NCBI GenBank assembly: GCA_029667085.1
Contig: JARUHJ010000011.1
Span: 1 to 50,534, forward strand
Direction: 5' to 3'
Origin: Deltaproteobacteria bacterium IMCC39524
Lineage (GTDB): Bacteria; Desulfobacterota; Desulfuromonadia; Desulfuromonadales; BM103
DNA: 50,534 nt
The notes under the pieces: generated by a model
What the model saw: only the letters and a program-made list of their open reading frames with translations
What the model was told of the DNA's origin: nothing
The model's database searches: none
Program-made: the position numbers and the translations under genes
Shown here: positions 8,656 to 17,366 of the stretch, one piece after another
How positions within the stretch are numbered: the first letter of the stretch is position 1
How the letters are laid out: every line of letters starts with the position of its first letter

Positions 8656-8760
8656 GAGTTTATTGTAAATCCTCTTTGATGTATTGGAAGGTGTGAAGTT
8701 GGCCGAAATGCGAAAATCTTATTGCCCCTGCAACGTAAGAATGGCCCAACTAGGGAGGGC
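8656..8760 (+). repeat. Isolated repeat head without the usual hairpin
   Basis: GTAAATCCTCTTTGATG through CGAAAATCTTATTGCCCC matches the head; the following TGGCCCAACTAGGGAGGGC is only a vestige of the hairpin and no tail follows. Confidence 0.5.
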
Positions 8761-9008
8761 AGGCCAATTTCCTGTCTTATGGATGGTGAAACTGAAACAT
8801 ATTATTGCCGTACCGCTCACAACAACATTATCTGCGAATCTCTGTTTTCGTTTTTAGGCAATTGAAGCACAGGTAAAGAGAAAGGCCACACAAAATAATT
8901 GGGTGAACTTTTACTGGCATATTAAAACTCCACCGATATGATTAAGTTTATAGAAGCAGGAGAATAATAGTCTGTATACTTTTATAGGGGTCCGAGCGGG
9001 CACACAAC

Positions 9009-9383
9009 ATGTCAGCGACTTTCATTCACAACGAAGCAATTGTAATCACGCTCCTGATCATTTTTATCTTTTTGTCAAGGTGGCTGGCTAAAAGCTTTCT
9101 CCGCCAACATCAGCTGATACCCAAACGATCAGTGCTGATAGTTGCATGGTACATGGAAGCTGTGCGATTGGTTAGTGGTGTCTCTTGGATGCTCGGCTGG
9201 TTTGCTGTCTGTGTATTTATTGGAGATTATTTCTCGGGAGAAGGGCGTCCGTCGATCCTTATCTATACATGGCAAGCACTATGGCTATTCATTTATCCCT
9301 TAGCCACATATCCTCCCTATAAAGTCATCGACCATGTGAGCCTCCTCGCATGCGAGATGGTTGATCATCAAGACACCAAGTAA
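9009..9383 (+). CDS. Small inner-membrane protein, 124 aa
   Basis: Three hydrophobic segments are visible: about 9-24 (IVITLLIIFIFLSRWL), about 55-72 and about 83-100, with a short charged C-terminus. No Cys, haem or catalytic motif is present and the family is not recognised. The ribosome site before ATG 9009 is poor (GAGCGGGCACACAAC). It is one of the few plus-strand genes in this part of the array, and a degenerate gene remnant and repeat follow it. Confidence 0.5.
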   Translation: MSATFIHNEAIVITLLIIFIFLSRWLAKSFLRQHQLIPKRSVLIVAWYMEAVRLVSGVSWMLGWFAVCVFIGDYFSGEGRPSILIYTWQALWLFIYPLATYPPYKVIDHVSLLACEMVDHQDTK

Positions 9384-9395
9384 GTGTCATAACCC

Positions 9396-9532
9396 TGATT
9401 AATAAGCTTGATTATTGGGTGCAGCGGGTGATTAAAGATGACGGACGCAAAGTTATTATAAATCCTACTGAATTGCTTGGCGCTTGTGAAATCGACAAAT
9501 TTAGGAAATTCTTACTACCCCTGATAAATAAA
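9396..9532 (+). pseudogene. 3' remnant of a small gene related to 50191-50418
   Basis: The frame reads LDYWVQRVI, then VIINPTELLGACEIDKFRKF, then LLPL before running into the repeat hairpin. The protein at 50191-50418 ends in a closely similar segment (NPTALIRACEIDKIEKFLKPL). No start with a ribosome site is present here, and the frame lacks its own stop before the hairpin. It shows that the conserved head of the repeat is a decayed coding 3' end. Confidence 0.55.
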
Positions 9533-9647
9533 AACGGCCACCAAGGATTGTCCCCTGGTGGCCATAGTTTTGTGTATTAAACAGCTTACTGAATACCTCT
9601 ATCAATAAGAAGCCGTTTTTCTTCTCGTAAGTCGTGACTTATAGGAA
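9450..9647 (+). repeat. Dispersed repeat copy 8 (complete: head, hairpin, tail)
   Basis: Head from ATTATAAATCCTACTG, hairpin 9536-9563, tail ending GTAAGTCGTGACTTATAGG. It lies 3' of the minus-strand zupT gene. Confidence 0.88.
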
Positions 9648-9724
9648 CGGTTTTTTCTACAGTCCACCTTCACGTTCGGTCACAGCTTTTGTCAAGGCAC
9701 TACAAACCCTTTAAAGGATCCTGC

Positions 9725-10627
9725 TTAACGCATAAGCAACAGGCTCAGCGCCATAACTAGCATCCCTGCGATCAAACCGAAGAGACTATCGTGCCCTTTG
9801 CCATAAGCGCGGCTGGTTGGTAGAAGTTCATCAAGACTGATATAGACCATAATGCCTGCGACACCGCCAAAAAGTATCCCCATTACCTGTGGTGGGATAA
9901 CACCGGAATCGCCGCCAAAGAAGAAGAGTAGTCCTATGTAGGCAAGTCCAGCCCCGATAGGTTCGGCAACGCCGGAGAGGAAGGAGTAGAAAAAAGCTTT
10001 TTTGCGATCACCGGTGGCGTAAAAGATTGGTACGGATACACAGACGCCTTCAGGGATATTGTGCAGAGCAACGGCGATGGCGATGGCTACACCTAGGGTA
10101 GGGTCTTGCAGTGCAGCAAGGAAGGTCGCTAAACCCTCTGGGAAGTTGTGTATACCTATAGCGAGGGCGGTGAAGAGCCCCATCCTCATCAATTTACGTT
10201 GTGATCCGTGGTCGTGGGCACCGAACTCCAGGTCTTTTTTGGGGGTATTGTGGATGGACTCAAAGTCGGGTAGAGGTGCATCGGAGTTTTTCAGTGGGGC
10301 CTGCTCCTCTTCAGTGTGAGTTTCATGAGGATTGTCAGCAGAAGGGATAAGGTTATCAATCAAGGCGATCAGTAATATGCCAGAAAAGAACGATCCGGCA
10401 TTTATCCAGTGTCCCCAGTTGTTACCGTAGGCCTCCACAAGTGCGTCGGTCCCTTTGACGAAGATTTCAACAAAGGAGACGTAGAGCATTACCCCCGCAG
10501 AAAATCCGGTGGAGATGGAGAGGAATCGGTAGTTTGATCGTTTAGCAAGAAAAGCGATAGCGCTACCTATGCCGGTTGCTAAACCTGCAAAGATGGTGAG
10601 TCCAAACGCGATCCAGACATTCTCCAT
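9725..10627 (-). CDS. zupT: ZIP-family metal transporter, ZupT type
   Basis: The 300-residue integral membrane protein has about eight hydrophobic segments and a His/Asp/Glu-rich cytoplasmic loop (about 105-150, including HETHTEEE and GAHDHG). Two metal-binding helices carry the ZIP signatures HNFPEGLA and HNIPEGVCV. ZupT imports zinc and other divalent metals into the cytoplasm. GGAGCTTTTCAAT precedes ATG 10627. It stands alone in its transcription unit and is followed by repeat copy 8. The upstream region has AT-rich symmetry but no clear Zur box. Confidence 0.92.
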   Translation of the reverse strand: MENVWIAFGLTIFAGLATGIGSAIAFLAKRSNYRFLSISTGFSAGVMLYVSFVEIFVKGTDALVEAYGNNWGHWINAGSFFSGILLIALIDNLIPSADNPHETHTEEEQAPLKNSDAPLPDFESIHNTPKKDLEFGAHDHGSQRKLMRMGLFTALAIGIHNFPEGLATFLAALQDPTLGVAIAIAVALHNIPEGVCVSVPIFYATGDRKKAFFYSFLSGVAEPIGAGLAYIGLLFFFGGDSGVIPPQVMGILFGGVAGIMVYISLDELLPTSRAYGKGHDSLFGLIAGMLVMALSLLLMR

Positions 10628-10799
10628 ATTGAAAAGCTCCTGATGAGTAGTTTGTGGCTGTCAATTGTACATGATTTTTTTGATGTTAAATCATGGAAAT
10701 TGTCAACAGTGTTATCAGTGATGGTATGGTTCATAAACATAGGTTACCTATTTTCTTGACTCGTACATGAGTCCCATAAGTTGTGTTATTGGCTTTAGC

Positions 10800-10925
10800 T
10801 GTCTGGATTCAGTGAGAAACTGCCAATCCTTAGAAACCCTGATAAACAATAAATGACCACCGAGGATCGAACCCTGGTGGCCATCATTTTGTGCATTAAA
10901 GAGCTTCCTAACCTCCTAGACTATT
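10800..10925 (+). repeat. Dispersed repeat copy 9 (tail truncated)
   Basis: Degenerate head, hairpin TGACCACCGAGG/CCTGGTGGCC at 10854-10881, then the tail stops after GAGCTTCCTAACCTCC. Confidence 0.7.
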
Positions 10926-10952
10926 GAAGAAAGGGTTTCTGGAAGTATACTC

Positions 10953-10972
10953 ATAATGATTGTAATCATTTA
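10953..10972. promoter_or_regulatory. Fur/Zur-like palindrome upstream of the cytochrome lipoprotein
   Basis: AATGATT and AATCATT arms with a 2-base spacer, about 80 bases before the 11052 start. The shape is Fur-family-like; the regulator is inferred, not shown. Confidence 0.4.
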
Positions 10973-11051
10973 TTGAGGCTTGGGAAAATGTATCCAGCAT
11001 GTTTCCTTCTACCGCCGACACCATTGCTAAAACTGCTAGAGGAGAATGCTA

Positions 11052-11831
11052 ATGCGATTTTTTTCGACACTGATTGCTTTGTTCCTGATGGTGTTACTGA
11101 CCAGTGGTTGCCAAGAGGAGTCTGCCCCTACTAAACGAATACTCCATCCTAGCGTCAAGAAACTCCCTCAAAAAATGGAGCACGCCAAAGAGCAGGCTCA
11201 TAAGTCAGATGCGCATGCTGATACAATGGAGCATGCCAAAGAGCAGGCTCACAAGTCAGGTGCGCATGCTGAGACGATGGAGCACGTCAAAGAGCAGGCA
11301 CATAAGTCAGGTGAACATGCTGAGACAATGGAGCACGTCAAAGAGCAGGCTCATAAGTCAGAGGCGCATGCTGAGACAATGGAGCACGTCAAAGAGCAGG
11401 CTCACAAGTCAGGTGCGCATGCTGAGACGATGGAGCACGTCAAAGAGCAGGCTCATAAGTCAGGTGAACATGCTGAGACAATGGAGCACGTCAAAGAGCA
11501 GGCTCATAAGTCAGAGGCGCATGCTGAGACAATGGAGCACGTCAAAGAGCAGGCTCATAAGTCAGAGGCGCATGCTGAGACAATGGAGCACGTCAAAGAG
11601 CAGGCTCATAAGTCAGGTGAACATGCTGACGTTGTGACCTATGAGAACAAGAAGGGTACAGTTACCTTTAACCACAAGGCTCACCAAGAGAAACTGGACG
11701 ATTGCGCCAAGTGCCATGAGGGTGAGCCTGTAAAAATCGAAGTCAACAAGGTCTACGGTCACAAGTCTTGCAAGTCTTGTCACAAAGAGATGAACGGTCC
11801 GACCAAGTGTAACGAATGTCACGTAAAATAA
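11052..11831 (+). CDS. Trihaem cytochrome c7-like lipoprotein with nine 17-residue repeats
   Basis: The signal peptide ends in the lipobox LLTSGC. Nine tandem 17-residue units (MEHVKEQAHKSGEHAET and variants, 51 bp each, 11175-11633) follow, each with three histidines, giving a charged helical or coiled stalk. The C-terminal 65 residues carry CAKCH, CKSCH and CNECH plus the VTFNHKAH motif of c7-type periplasmic cytochromes, so three haems are expected. The start at 11052 is chosen because GAGGAG lies eight bases before it; ATG 11046 is too close. It is probably an outer-surface or periplasmic electron carrier held away from the membrane. Confidence 0.85.
   Translation: MRFFSTLIALFLMVLLTSGCQEESAPTKRILHPSVKKLPQKMEHAKEQAHKSDAHADTMEHAKEQAHKSGAHAETMEHVKEQAHKSGEHAETMEHVKEQAHKSEAHAETMEHVKEQAHKSGAHAETMEHVKEQAHKSGEHAETMEHVKEQAHKSEAHAETMEHVKEQAHKSEAHAETMEHVKEQAHKSGEHADVVTYENKKGTVTFNHKAHQEKLDDCAKCHEGEPVKIEVNKVYGHKSCKSCHKEMNGPTKCNECHVK
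11175..11633 (+). repeat. Nine tandem 51-bp coding repeats
   Basis: Units start at ATG 11175, 11226 and every 51 bases. Position 12-13 variants run DA, GA, GE, EA, GA, GE, EA, EA, GE, so the GA-GE-EA triplet is itself duplicated (153-bp higher-order unit). Low nucleotide divergence implies recent expansion. Confidence 0.9.
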
Positions 11832-11853
11832 ATATTAAGTTGATGTAAGTTCA

Positions 11854-11886
11854 AAGGGCGCCGATATTCCGGTGCCCTTTTTTTAT
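11854..11886 (+). terminator. Terminator of the cytochrome lipoprotein gene
   Basis: AAGGGCGCCG and CCGGTGCCCTT arms followed by a run of T, about 23 bases after the stop. Confidence 0.85.
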
Positions 11887-11931
11887 TATGGGAATCAAAT
11901 ACAGAGAAAATTAAATAACCAACAAGTGTTG

Positions 11932-12022
11932 AACTAAGGTGGCCACAGTTTTTGGATTAAAGAGCTTCCTGAAACCCTCTATCAATAAGAAACCGTTTTT
12001 CTTCTCAGAAGTCGTGATATTT
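11932..12022 (+). repeat. Dispersed repeat copy 10 (left hairpin arm lost)
   Basis: Only AAGGTGGCCAC remains of the hairpin; the tail is complete (CCCTCTATCAATAAG to AGAAGTCGTGATATTT). It is 20 bases 3' of the LysR gene. Confidence 0.75.
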
Positions 12023-12042
12023 AAATATATAGCTTAGCTTTG

Positions 12043-12936
12043 CTACTTATTCATTTGTTCAGAATGTTCAAAAAAAGCCTTCCAAAGAGTTTTTGCAACC
12101 GGGCCAACCGGCTTACCTCTCATGCGTGCAACACAGATTTTGACCTCCATCGTGGATTGATAATTTTCGATTGCTAAGGGAACTAACCTGCCAGAGGCTA
12201 ACTCATCAGTGATGAAATGTTCTTGCAATCGCCCCCAGCCCATTCCGGCAAGTAGAATCTCTTTCTTGGTAAAGTGATCAGTGACAAACCAATGACGGCG
12301 CTCTGTTAAATATCCAAAACTATGTTGGGGCGGATTGCGACTACTATCTCTGACGACAACTTGAACAGAATCTCTCAAGTCATCAAGCATCAACTTACTT
12401 TTACCCAAGTTGTCTATAAATTGCGGAGAAGCCACGGAAACAAGCGTGACAGAGGTCAACGGTAAAGATTCAAAGTCCAGGTTTTCATCGAACCAGGGGC
12501 TGATAGCCAAGTCCGCTTCACCTAACTGCAATCGCTCCAAAGCCCCCCACAAAGTGTCGCCCATAAGGTTGAATTGAGTTCCGGGATATTTTTTCTCACA
12601 AACGGCAAGTATTTCTAATACCAGAGAAAGTGGACAACTCGCCTCGATAGCGATGCGCACCTCAGGCTCATTGCCTTGGGCAAGATGCTCTGCTATGTCA
12701 GACAATTTCTCGCTCTGCTTGAGAATGACACGAGCCTGTTGACATAGAGCTTCGCCAGCAGGGGTCAGGCTGGCACGGTACCCGTCACGAGACAGGATCT
12801 GCAAACCCAGCTCTTCTTCCAATTTCTTGATGCCAACACTGACTGTCGGTTGGGTTTTATGCAAGGCTTCAGCCGCAGCAAGAATGCCGCCGGAATCGGC
12901 AATCTTGACCAGCATCCTCAGTTGTTCGAGGGTCAT
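12043..12936 (-). CDS. LysR-family transcriptional regulator
   Basis: The 297-residue protein has an N-terminal winged helix-turn-helix (MTLEQLRMLVKIADSGGIL, then TQPTVSVGIKKLEEELG) and a LysR substrate-binding domain. The start at 12936 follows GGAGCGCAT; the longer frame lacks a ribosome site. It is transcribed away from the YceI-VOC pair starting at 13077, the usual LysR arrangement, so it probably controls those genes and itself through the 140-base spacer. The effector is unknown. Confidence 0.9.
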   Translation of the reverse strand: MTLEQLRMLVKIADSGGILAAAEALHKTQPTVSVGIKKLEEELGLQILSRDGYRASLTPAGEALCQQARVILKQSEKLSDIAEHLAQGNEPEVRIAIEASCPLSLVLEILAVCEKKYPGTQFNLMGDTLWGALERLQLGEADLAISPWFDENLDFESLPLTSVTLVSVASPQFIDNLGKSKLMLDDLRDSVQVVVRDSSRNPPQHSFGYLTERRHWFVTDHFTKKEILLAGMGWGRLQEHFITDELASGRLVPLAIENYQSTMEVKICVARMRGKPVGPVAKTLWKAFFEHSEQMNK

Positions 12937-13076
12937 ATGCGCTCCATTTTTTCCATAGATAAAGACTATGATTAATATCAATAATTAATATTATTACTCT
13001 ATATATAACTATGATAGTTTGCAATCAAGAAATCAGACATTAGTCGACTCAGACACATAACTTAAGGAGACTCATC
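12937..13076. promoter_or_regulatory. Divergent LysR/YceI promoter region
   Basis: AT-rich spacer with symmetric stretches (TTAATAT ... ATTAATATTA, about 12971-12994) that could hold LysR T-N11-A sites. AAGGAGACTCATC precedes the 13077 start. Confidence 0.45.
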
Positions 13077-13658
13077 ATGAAAAACAAAGTTGCCACCCTC
13101 ACTACTATCCTGATCTTTACAGCACAGTTTGTCTCTGCCGCTATCTATCAGGTCGACCCGGTTCATTCTCAAGTACAGTTTACCGTTGACCATCTTATGG
13201 TATTCAAGGTCAGCGGTTCCTTCAACGAGTACCAGGGAGAGATTGAGGTCGACTCAGCGTCCAATTCGCTTAAATCAGCAACAACAGAGATTAAAGTTGC
13301 CTCAATTAACACCCGAGAGGCCAAGCGTGATGACCATCTGCGCAGCGCAGATTTTTTCGATGCAGAAAATTACCCGGCGATGACCTTTGCCAGCAAGAGG
13401 ATCGAAGGCCAAGGCAAAGATATAACGGTCTATGGTGATCTGACTATTCGCGGGACAACTAAAGAAGTGGTTCTGAAAGGCAGTTTCCGTGGCGAAAATA
13501 CAGATCCTTGGGGCAATGTTCGCGCGGGTTTTTCAGCAAGTACCGTGATCAATCGTCATGATTACGGGCTTAGTTGGAACAAAGCCCTGGAAACAGGTGG
13601 TTTTGTTGTTGGCGATGAAGTAGCTATCAATCTAGAAATTCAGGGCGTGCGCAAATAG
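13077..13658 (+). CDS. YceI-family periplasmic protein
   Basis: A signal peptide (about 1-22, ending VSAA) precedes a 170-residue YceI lipocalin-like domain. Family marks are YQVDPVHSQVQFTVDHLM, the line REAKRDDHLRSADFFDAE, YPAMTFAS and the ending VVGDEVAINLEIQGVRK. YceI proteins are small beta-barrels that bind isoprenoid-type lipids. AAGGAG precedes ATG 13077. The VOC gene follows after 47 bases, so the two form an operon under the divergent LysR regulator. Confidence 0.92.
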   Translation: MKNKVATLTTILIFTAQFVSAAIYQVDPVHSQVQFTVDHLMVFKVSGSFNEYQGEIEVDSASNSLKSATTEIKVASINTREAKRDDHLRSADFFDAENYPAMTFASKRIEGQGKDITVYGDLTIRGTTKEVVLKGSFRGENTDPWGNVRAGFSASTVINRHDYGLSWNKALETGGFVVGDEVAINLEIQGVRK

Positions 13659-13705
13659 TCATTTACTAAAGAGACAAGTTAGAAAGAAAGGATTTGAGGT
13701 GTCAT

Positions 13706-14140
13706 ATGAAAATCGGTCATGTTCATCTTAAGATTCGCAACTTGAAAAGATCGATCTCTTTTTACCATAATTATCTCAATATGGAGATTACCGAGAAGTT
13801 TGCAGATACGTTTGTTTTTATGTCTGCGGGTCAGATGCATCATGAACTGGCCCTACAGGAGGTTGGGGAAAAGGCCCTGTTACCAAAAAAAGATGATGTC
13901 GGTTTGTATCATGTCGCTTTTGAAGTACCGAACAAACAAACTCTGGCCGATACATACCAAAAGCTCAAAAAAGATGGTGTGGCCGTTTATCCAGTAGACC
14001 ATCGCATCAGTTGGGCCCTCTACTTCAGCGACCCAGACGGAAACGGTATTGAAGTTTACTGGGACACCAGAGACACAGAGCACGGCATTGAAGTTTGGGA
14101 AGGGATAGACCGCCCTCTCACTGATTCACAACTTAACTAG
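13706..14140 (+). CDS. VOC (glyoxalase/dioxygenase fold) protein
   Basis: 144 residues in two beta-alpha-beta-beta-beta modules. Metal-ligand candidates are His in the opening IGHVHLKI, His in GLYHVAFEV, and Glu in DPDGNGIEVYWD, as in extradiol dioxygenase and glyoxalase relatives. ATG 13706 with GAGGTG upstream is preferred to the TTG at 13694. It lies just after the YceI gene under likely LysR control. The ending (DPDGNGIEVYWDTR) resembles catechol-2,3-dioxygenase-like VOC proteins, but the substrate cannot be named. Confidence 0.85.
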   Translation: MKIGHVHLKIRNLKRSISFYHNYLNMEITEKFADTFVFMSAGQMHHELALQEVGEKALLPKKDDVGLYHVAFEVPNKQTLADTYQKLKKDGVAVYPVDHRISWALYFSDPDGNGIEVYWDTRDTEHGIEVWEGIDRPLTDSQLN

Positions 14141-14143
14141 ATG

Positions 14144-14190
14144 AACCCCCTCCTCCTGAATGTTTTGGGTTGTCAGGAGAAGGGGGCCGC
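14144..14190. terminator. Strong GC-rich hairpin 3' of the YceI-VOC operon
   Basis: CCCCCTCCTCCTGA and TCAGGAGAAGGGGG arms; no T-run follows. It overlaps the tRNA-like remnant that begins near 14180. Confidence 0.6.
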
Positions 14191-14212
14191 TGGTTTCAAT
14201 CGAGTAATCCAG
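14180..14212 (+). pseudogene. tRNA-Pro-like 3' remnant fused to a repeat head
   Basis: AAGGGGGCCGCTGG then a degenerate T-loop (TTTCAATC) runs into AGTTTACTGTTTATCC, the start of a repeat head. Degenerate; read in the light of the clearer copies at 27938 and 29018. Confidence 0.4.
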
Positions 14213-14290
14213 TTTACTGTTTATCCTCTCGAATTTTTTTGAGTGCGTGAAATTGGCCAAAACACACAAATCTTACGAACCCTTATTTAT
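14213..14290 (+). repeat. Isolated repeat head
   Basis: TTTACTGTTTATCCTCTCG through CTTACGAACCCTTATTTATAAG; no hairpin or tail follows. Confidence 0.6.
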
Positions 14291-14332
14291 AAGAATTTCC
14301 AGTCCTTTCTCAAGATAAGCTGCCAATGGTAG

Positions 14333-15520
14333 TTATTTTACAACAGGAAGGGTAAAGCTAAAAACGCTGCCTTTGTTAACCTCGCTCTCTAAGCCAACAT
14401 GACCGTGGAGTTTTTCCACTATGCGCTTCACAATCGAGAGGCCTAGACCATTGCCTTTTGAATAGTTTGTACGTGATGAATAGGCAACGAAAAGTTGTTT
14501 TTGATCGTCTGGAGACAAACCCGGCCCGTTGTCCTTGACCCAATACCTAGCATAACCATCTTCGGTTAATTCCCCCCCTAATACTATTTTCGGGGGAGTT
14601 CCACCATACTTGACAGCATTGCTGATGTAGTTATACCAGACCTCTTCCAACCAAGGTGCATAGCCAATTGCCCTGGGGAAGTCCTTCGACAAAGTGATTT
14701 CTGCTCCGTATTCCTCAATTTTTTGACTCAGTCGAAAAGTTACTTCGTTGATGATCGACATCATATCTATGGGGGTGACAATGACATCCTCTTTTCTAAC
14801 ACTGGAGAGAAGGAGCAATTCATCAACAACGTCAGACATCTTTCGACCTATACGACAGATCATGTTGAGAGACTCCTGGATCTGTCCTTCGTTGAGGTTA
14901 ACCTCATGATCAGTCAGTAGTTCTCCGTAACCGATCAACACGGAAAGAGAACCTCTAAGATCGTGGGCTACAGTATGGGCAAAAGCATCGAGTTCCTGAT
15001 TTCTGGACTCAAGCTTATTAATGGCTTCTTTACGCAGGGAAATGTCTGTTATGAAGGCCATAGCCAGGTTGCCGCTGGTCGTTTCAAGGTGGCTGAGGCT
15101 GATTTCAACAGGAAAGTCATGACCGTTCTTATGGCGTGCAGCAAGCTCCATTTCTAGCCCCATGGGTCTGATCTTGGGCTTTTCAAAATACTCTGTCACA
15201 TGTTTTGGGTGGCCTGAGTGAAACCTTTCGGGGAGAAGGATGTTTAGGGGGCGCCCAACTATTTCACCTTTTGCATATCCGAATAAGCTTTCAACTTGCT
15301 TGTTAACCAGAACAATTGTTGCTGTGTCATCAATGATCACAACCCCCTCGGCAAGAGACTCCAACAATAACCTTATGGTTGCATCACCCAGGAAGAGATC
15401 TGCCGCAAAGGCAACTTGTCTCTGAGCATTTAGAGCACTTTTAGTGCAGGATATTTCGTTGCTAAATTCCAGACCCTCGATGTTGTCTGGTGTAGACTTA
15501 CCAGCTTTGTTTATTTTCAT
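14333..15520 (-). CDS. PAS-histidine kinase (soluble)
   Basis: The 395-residue protein has a PAS domain (about 48-165; IDDTATIVLVNKQVESLFGY, later GHDFPVEISLS), a HisKA domain with the phosphorylated His in AHDLRGSL, and HATPase_c motifs YNYISNAVKYG, DNGPGLSP and GNGLGLSIV. No membrane helix is seen, so the PAS domain senses a cytoplasmic signal. GGAAGAG precedes ATG 15520. It is an orphan; the response regulator gene at 17367 is the nearest candidate partner, but unlinked. Confidence 0.9.
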   Translation of the reverse strand: MKINKAGKSTPDNIEGLEFSNEISCTKSALNAQRQVAFAADLFLGDATIRLLLESLAEGVVIIDDTATIVLVNKQVESLFGYAKGEIVGRPLNILLPERFHSGHPKHVTEYFEKPKIRPMGLEMELAARHKNGHDFPVEISLSHLETTSGNLAMAFITDISLRKEAINKLESRNQELDAFAHTVAHDLRGSLSVLIGYGELLTDHEVNLNEGQIQESLNMICRIGRKMSDVVDELLLLSSVRKEDVIVTPIDMMSIINEVTFRLSQKIEEYGAEITLSKDFPRAIGYAPWLEEVWYNYISNAVKYGGTPPKIVLGGELTEDGYARYWVKDNGPGLSPDDQKQLFVAYSSRTNYSKGNGLGLSIVKRIVEKLHGHVGLESEVNKGSVFSFTLPVVK

Positions 15521-15697
15521 ATGTTATCTCTTCCAGGAGAGGCGCAAGACATCACACTCCCGACCAATTAAGACAATTTTGGTCAGGATTGTAACAGAAG
15601 TTTGGTTTTATGAAACGCTTTTTTTGGGGTTGAGTGAGTCGGAAGTCTGTTTCCCCTAATAGGGGGATGGACAGAAGAAAGCCTGAGATTACTATTT

Positions 15698-15880
15698 ATC
15701 CTACTACATTGTCTTGGCTAGCTCAGATTGGCAGAAATGAGAAATTCTTACTGCCCCTGATAAACAATAAAAGGCCACCAAGAATCGAACCCTGGTGGCC
15801 ATAGTTTTGTGCATTGAACAGTTTACTGAATATCTCTATCAATAATAAGCCGGTTTTCGTCTCACAAGTCGTCATTAATA
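15698..15880 (+). repeat. Dispersed repeat copy 11 (complete)
   Basis: Head TACTATTTATCCTACTACATTG, hairpin 15773-15800, tail to CAAGTCGTCATTAAT. It abuts the stop of the minus-strand gene 15888-16394. Confidence 0.88.
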
Positions 15881-15887
15881 TGAAATC

Positions 15888-16394
15888 TCAATTGGACTGC
15901 TCAAGCATTTCAGAAACTAATTCATCGACGCCGGATGGGATTGGTCTAATAAAATAATGATCCATAACGGCGTGTGCTGTTTCGTGCAATATGATGCCAT
16001 AGCTCAATCGCTCAGGTGTGTACCAAATAGTTTTGTCCAGATGGCTGTAAAAAGAGGTCACTGTCTTCAAACTGTTAGGAACGTAACGTTTATACTCTAT
16101 ATGTAATTGTTTAAGAGAATCGACGATACGAATCTTCGTTTTAATACCATTGAGATGGATGTCAAGTTTTGCGCAGACCTCTGCGAAAACTTTCTCGTGG
16201 CGATAAATAATCGCCTCAAATGTTAAGGAACGGAGATGGAGTTCAGGGTTCCCCTTGGGCACAAGGCTCCGTCCATAATCAACGACTTGCTCATTTGTTT
16301 CAAATAGGATTGGACCGAACTTAGTCTCAAGCTGTCCGCAAATTGAGATGCTGGGGAAGATTAACAACAGAATAATAGTGACACTTATTTTCAT
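15888..16394 (-). CDS. Exported HExxH protein (putative zinc metallopeptidase)
   Basis: The likely start is ATG 16394, giving a signal peptide (MKISVTIILLLIFPSISIC). The mature protein ends with HETAHAVMDHYF, an HExxH zinc motif, and acidic residues 20-25 residues later (VDELVSEMLEQ) could supply a third ligand. At 168 residues it is short for a protease, so it could be a minimal gluzincin-like enzyme or a non-catalytic relative. GGTAGAAG precedes the start. Repeat copy 11 follows directly. Confidence 0.65.
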   Translation of the reverse strand: MKISVTIILLLIFPSISICGQLETKFGPILFETNEQVVDYGRSLVPKGNPELHLRSLTFEAIIYRHEKVFAEVCAKLDIHLNGIKTKIRIVDSLKQLHIEYKRYVPNSLKTVTSFYSHLDKTIWYTPERLSYGIILHETAHAVMDHYFIRPIPSGVDELVSEMLEQSN

Positions 16395-16544
16395 AAATAC
16401 TTCTACCAAAATGTTTTTGCGGGGCACTTATAAGGTTCACTTGAATTAAATTATCTCGTAAATATATTCGTCACTTCATTCCTTAAACTAGGGCTAGTTA
16501 GTAATATCTAAAATAATTGTATGACAATAATGCATAAAAACAAG

Positions 16545-16637
16545 TGACCACCCGTTGCCAGGTGGCCATAGTTTTAGATTCCTGAATACCTCTATCAATA
16601 AGAAGCCGTTTTTCCTCTCACAAGTCATTTAGTTATA
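16545..16637 (+). repeat. Dispersed repeat copy 12 (shortened)
   Basis: Hairpin TGACCACC/GGTGGCC, tail missing the TTAAAGAGCTT part, ending ACAAGTCATTTAGTTAT; it overlaps the stop of the VOC gene at 16629. Confidence 0.75.
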
Positions 16638-17003
16638 GGAACAAAACCAAAGCTTGTTACCTTCACTGTCCAGGAAACTTCCGACAAATCCAGTTTTGGT
16701 TGGTTCCACATCATCGGGAATTGTTACACCTCGCTCTTTGAGCGTCTTTACAAGACTGCGAGCATCATCCACTTGTAAGGTAATCCGTGGACTAGGCTCC
16801 GAACTCGGCTCAGCATACCAATCCTGCTTGAGCAATAAGATCGTCTCTCCGAGCAGGTATCCGTAGGGTTCTCCAGGGTGGTTGGCGGCAGACAGGCCGA
16901 GCACCTTTCCGTAAAAGTTGTCTGCTCTTGCTACGTCAATTACTGGCAGAGCAACTGCCTTGACACCTAGAAACGCCATCCTTTTTTGGCTGAACTCTGT
17001 CAT
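16629..17003 (-). CDS. VOC-family protein, 124 aa
   Basis: Single glyoxalase-like domain of normal length: VKAVALPVIDVARADNFYGKVLGL opens it (split pattern: VIDV then FYGKVLGL), and SEGNKLWFCSYN closes it. The usual first metal His is replaced (AVALPVID), so it may be non-metal or a binding protein rather than a dioxygenase. AAGGGATTCCAAC precedes ATG 17003. It stands alone and its stop lies inside a repeat copy. Confidence 0.85.
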   Translation of the reverse strand: MTEFSQKRMAFLGVKAVALPVIDVARADNFYGKVLGLSAANHPGEPYGYLLGETILLLKQDWYAEPSSEPSPRITLQVDDARSLVKTLKERGVTIPDDVEPTKTGFVGSFLDSEGNKLWFCSYN

Positions 17004-17164
17004 GTTGGAATCCCTTTATTTTGTTTTTTATTTTAGATGTTTATGTGTCTGCTAATTATCTTATCACTTATTGGACTTGTGTCATGTTCACTCAGGGCAC
17101 TGGTCAAATTTAAGAATGACGCACTAAGAACGTGAAGGCAGTTACACTTTGACAAAATAAAAAC

Positions 17165-17255
17165 AGCCACCAAGGATCGAAACCCTGGTGGCCATAATTT
17201 TGTCGTCTTAAATGTCTCTATCAACAAGAAGCCGCTTTTTCCCTCATAAGTCGTG
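17165..17255 (+). repeat. Dispersed repeat copy 13
   Basis: Hairpin AGCCACCAAGG/CCTGGTGGCC, then TTGTCGTCTTAAATGTCTC, a middle variant shared with copies at 5137 and 19172, and a tail ending CATAAGTCGTGGTG. Confidence 0.8.
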
Positions 17256-17366
17256 GTGCTACTGACACACCAGCAGCCTCGATACCTGAGATTAAGTGAA
17301 ATCGATATAAGATTAAACACTACATTTGTAGCTGGTTTGTTTTCAGCATTTAATTGTGAGTCAGTT

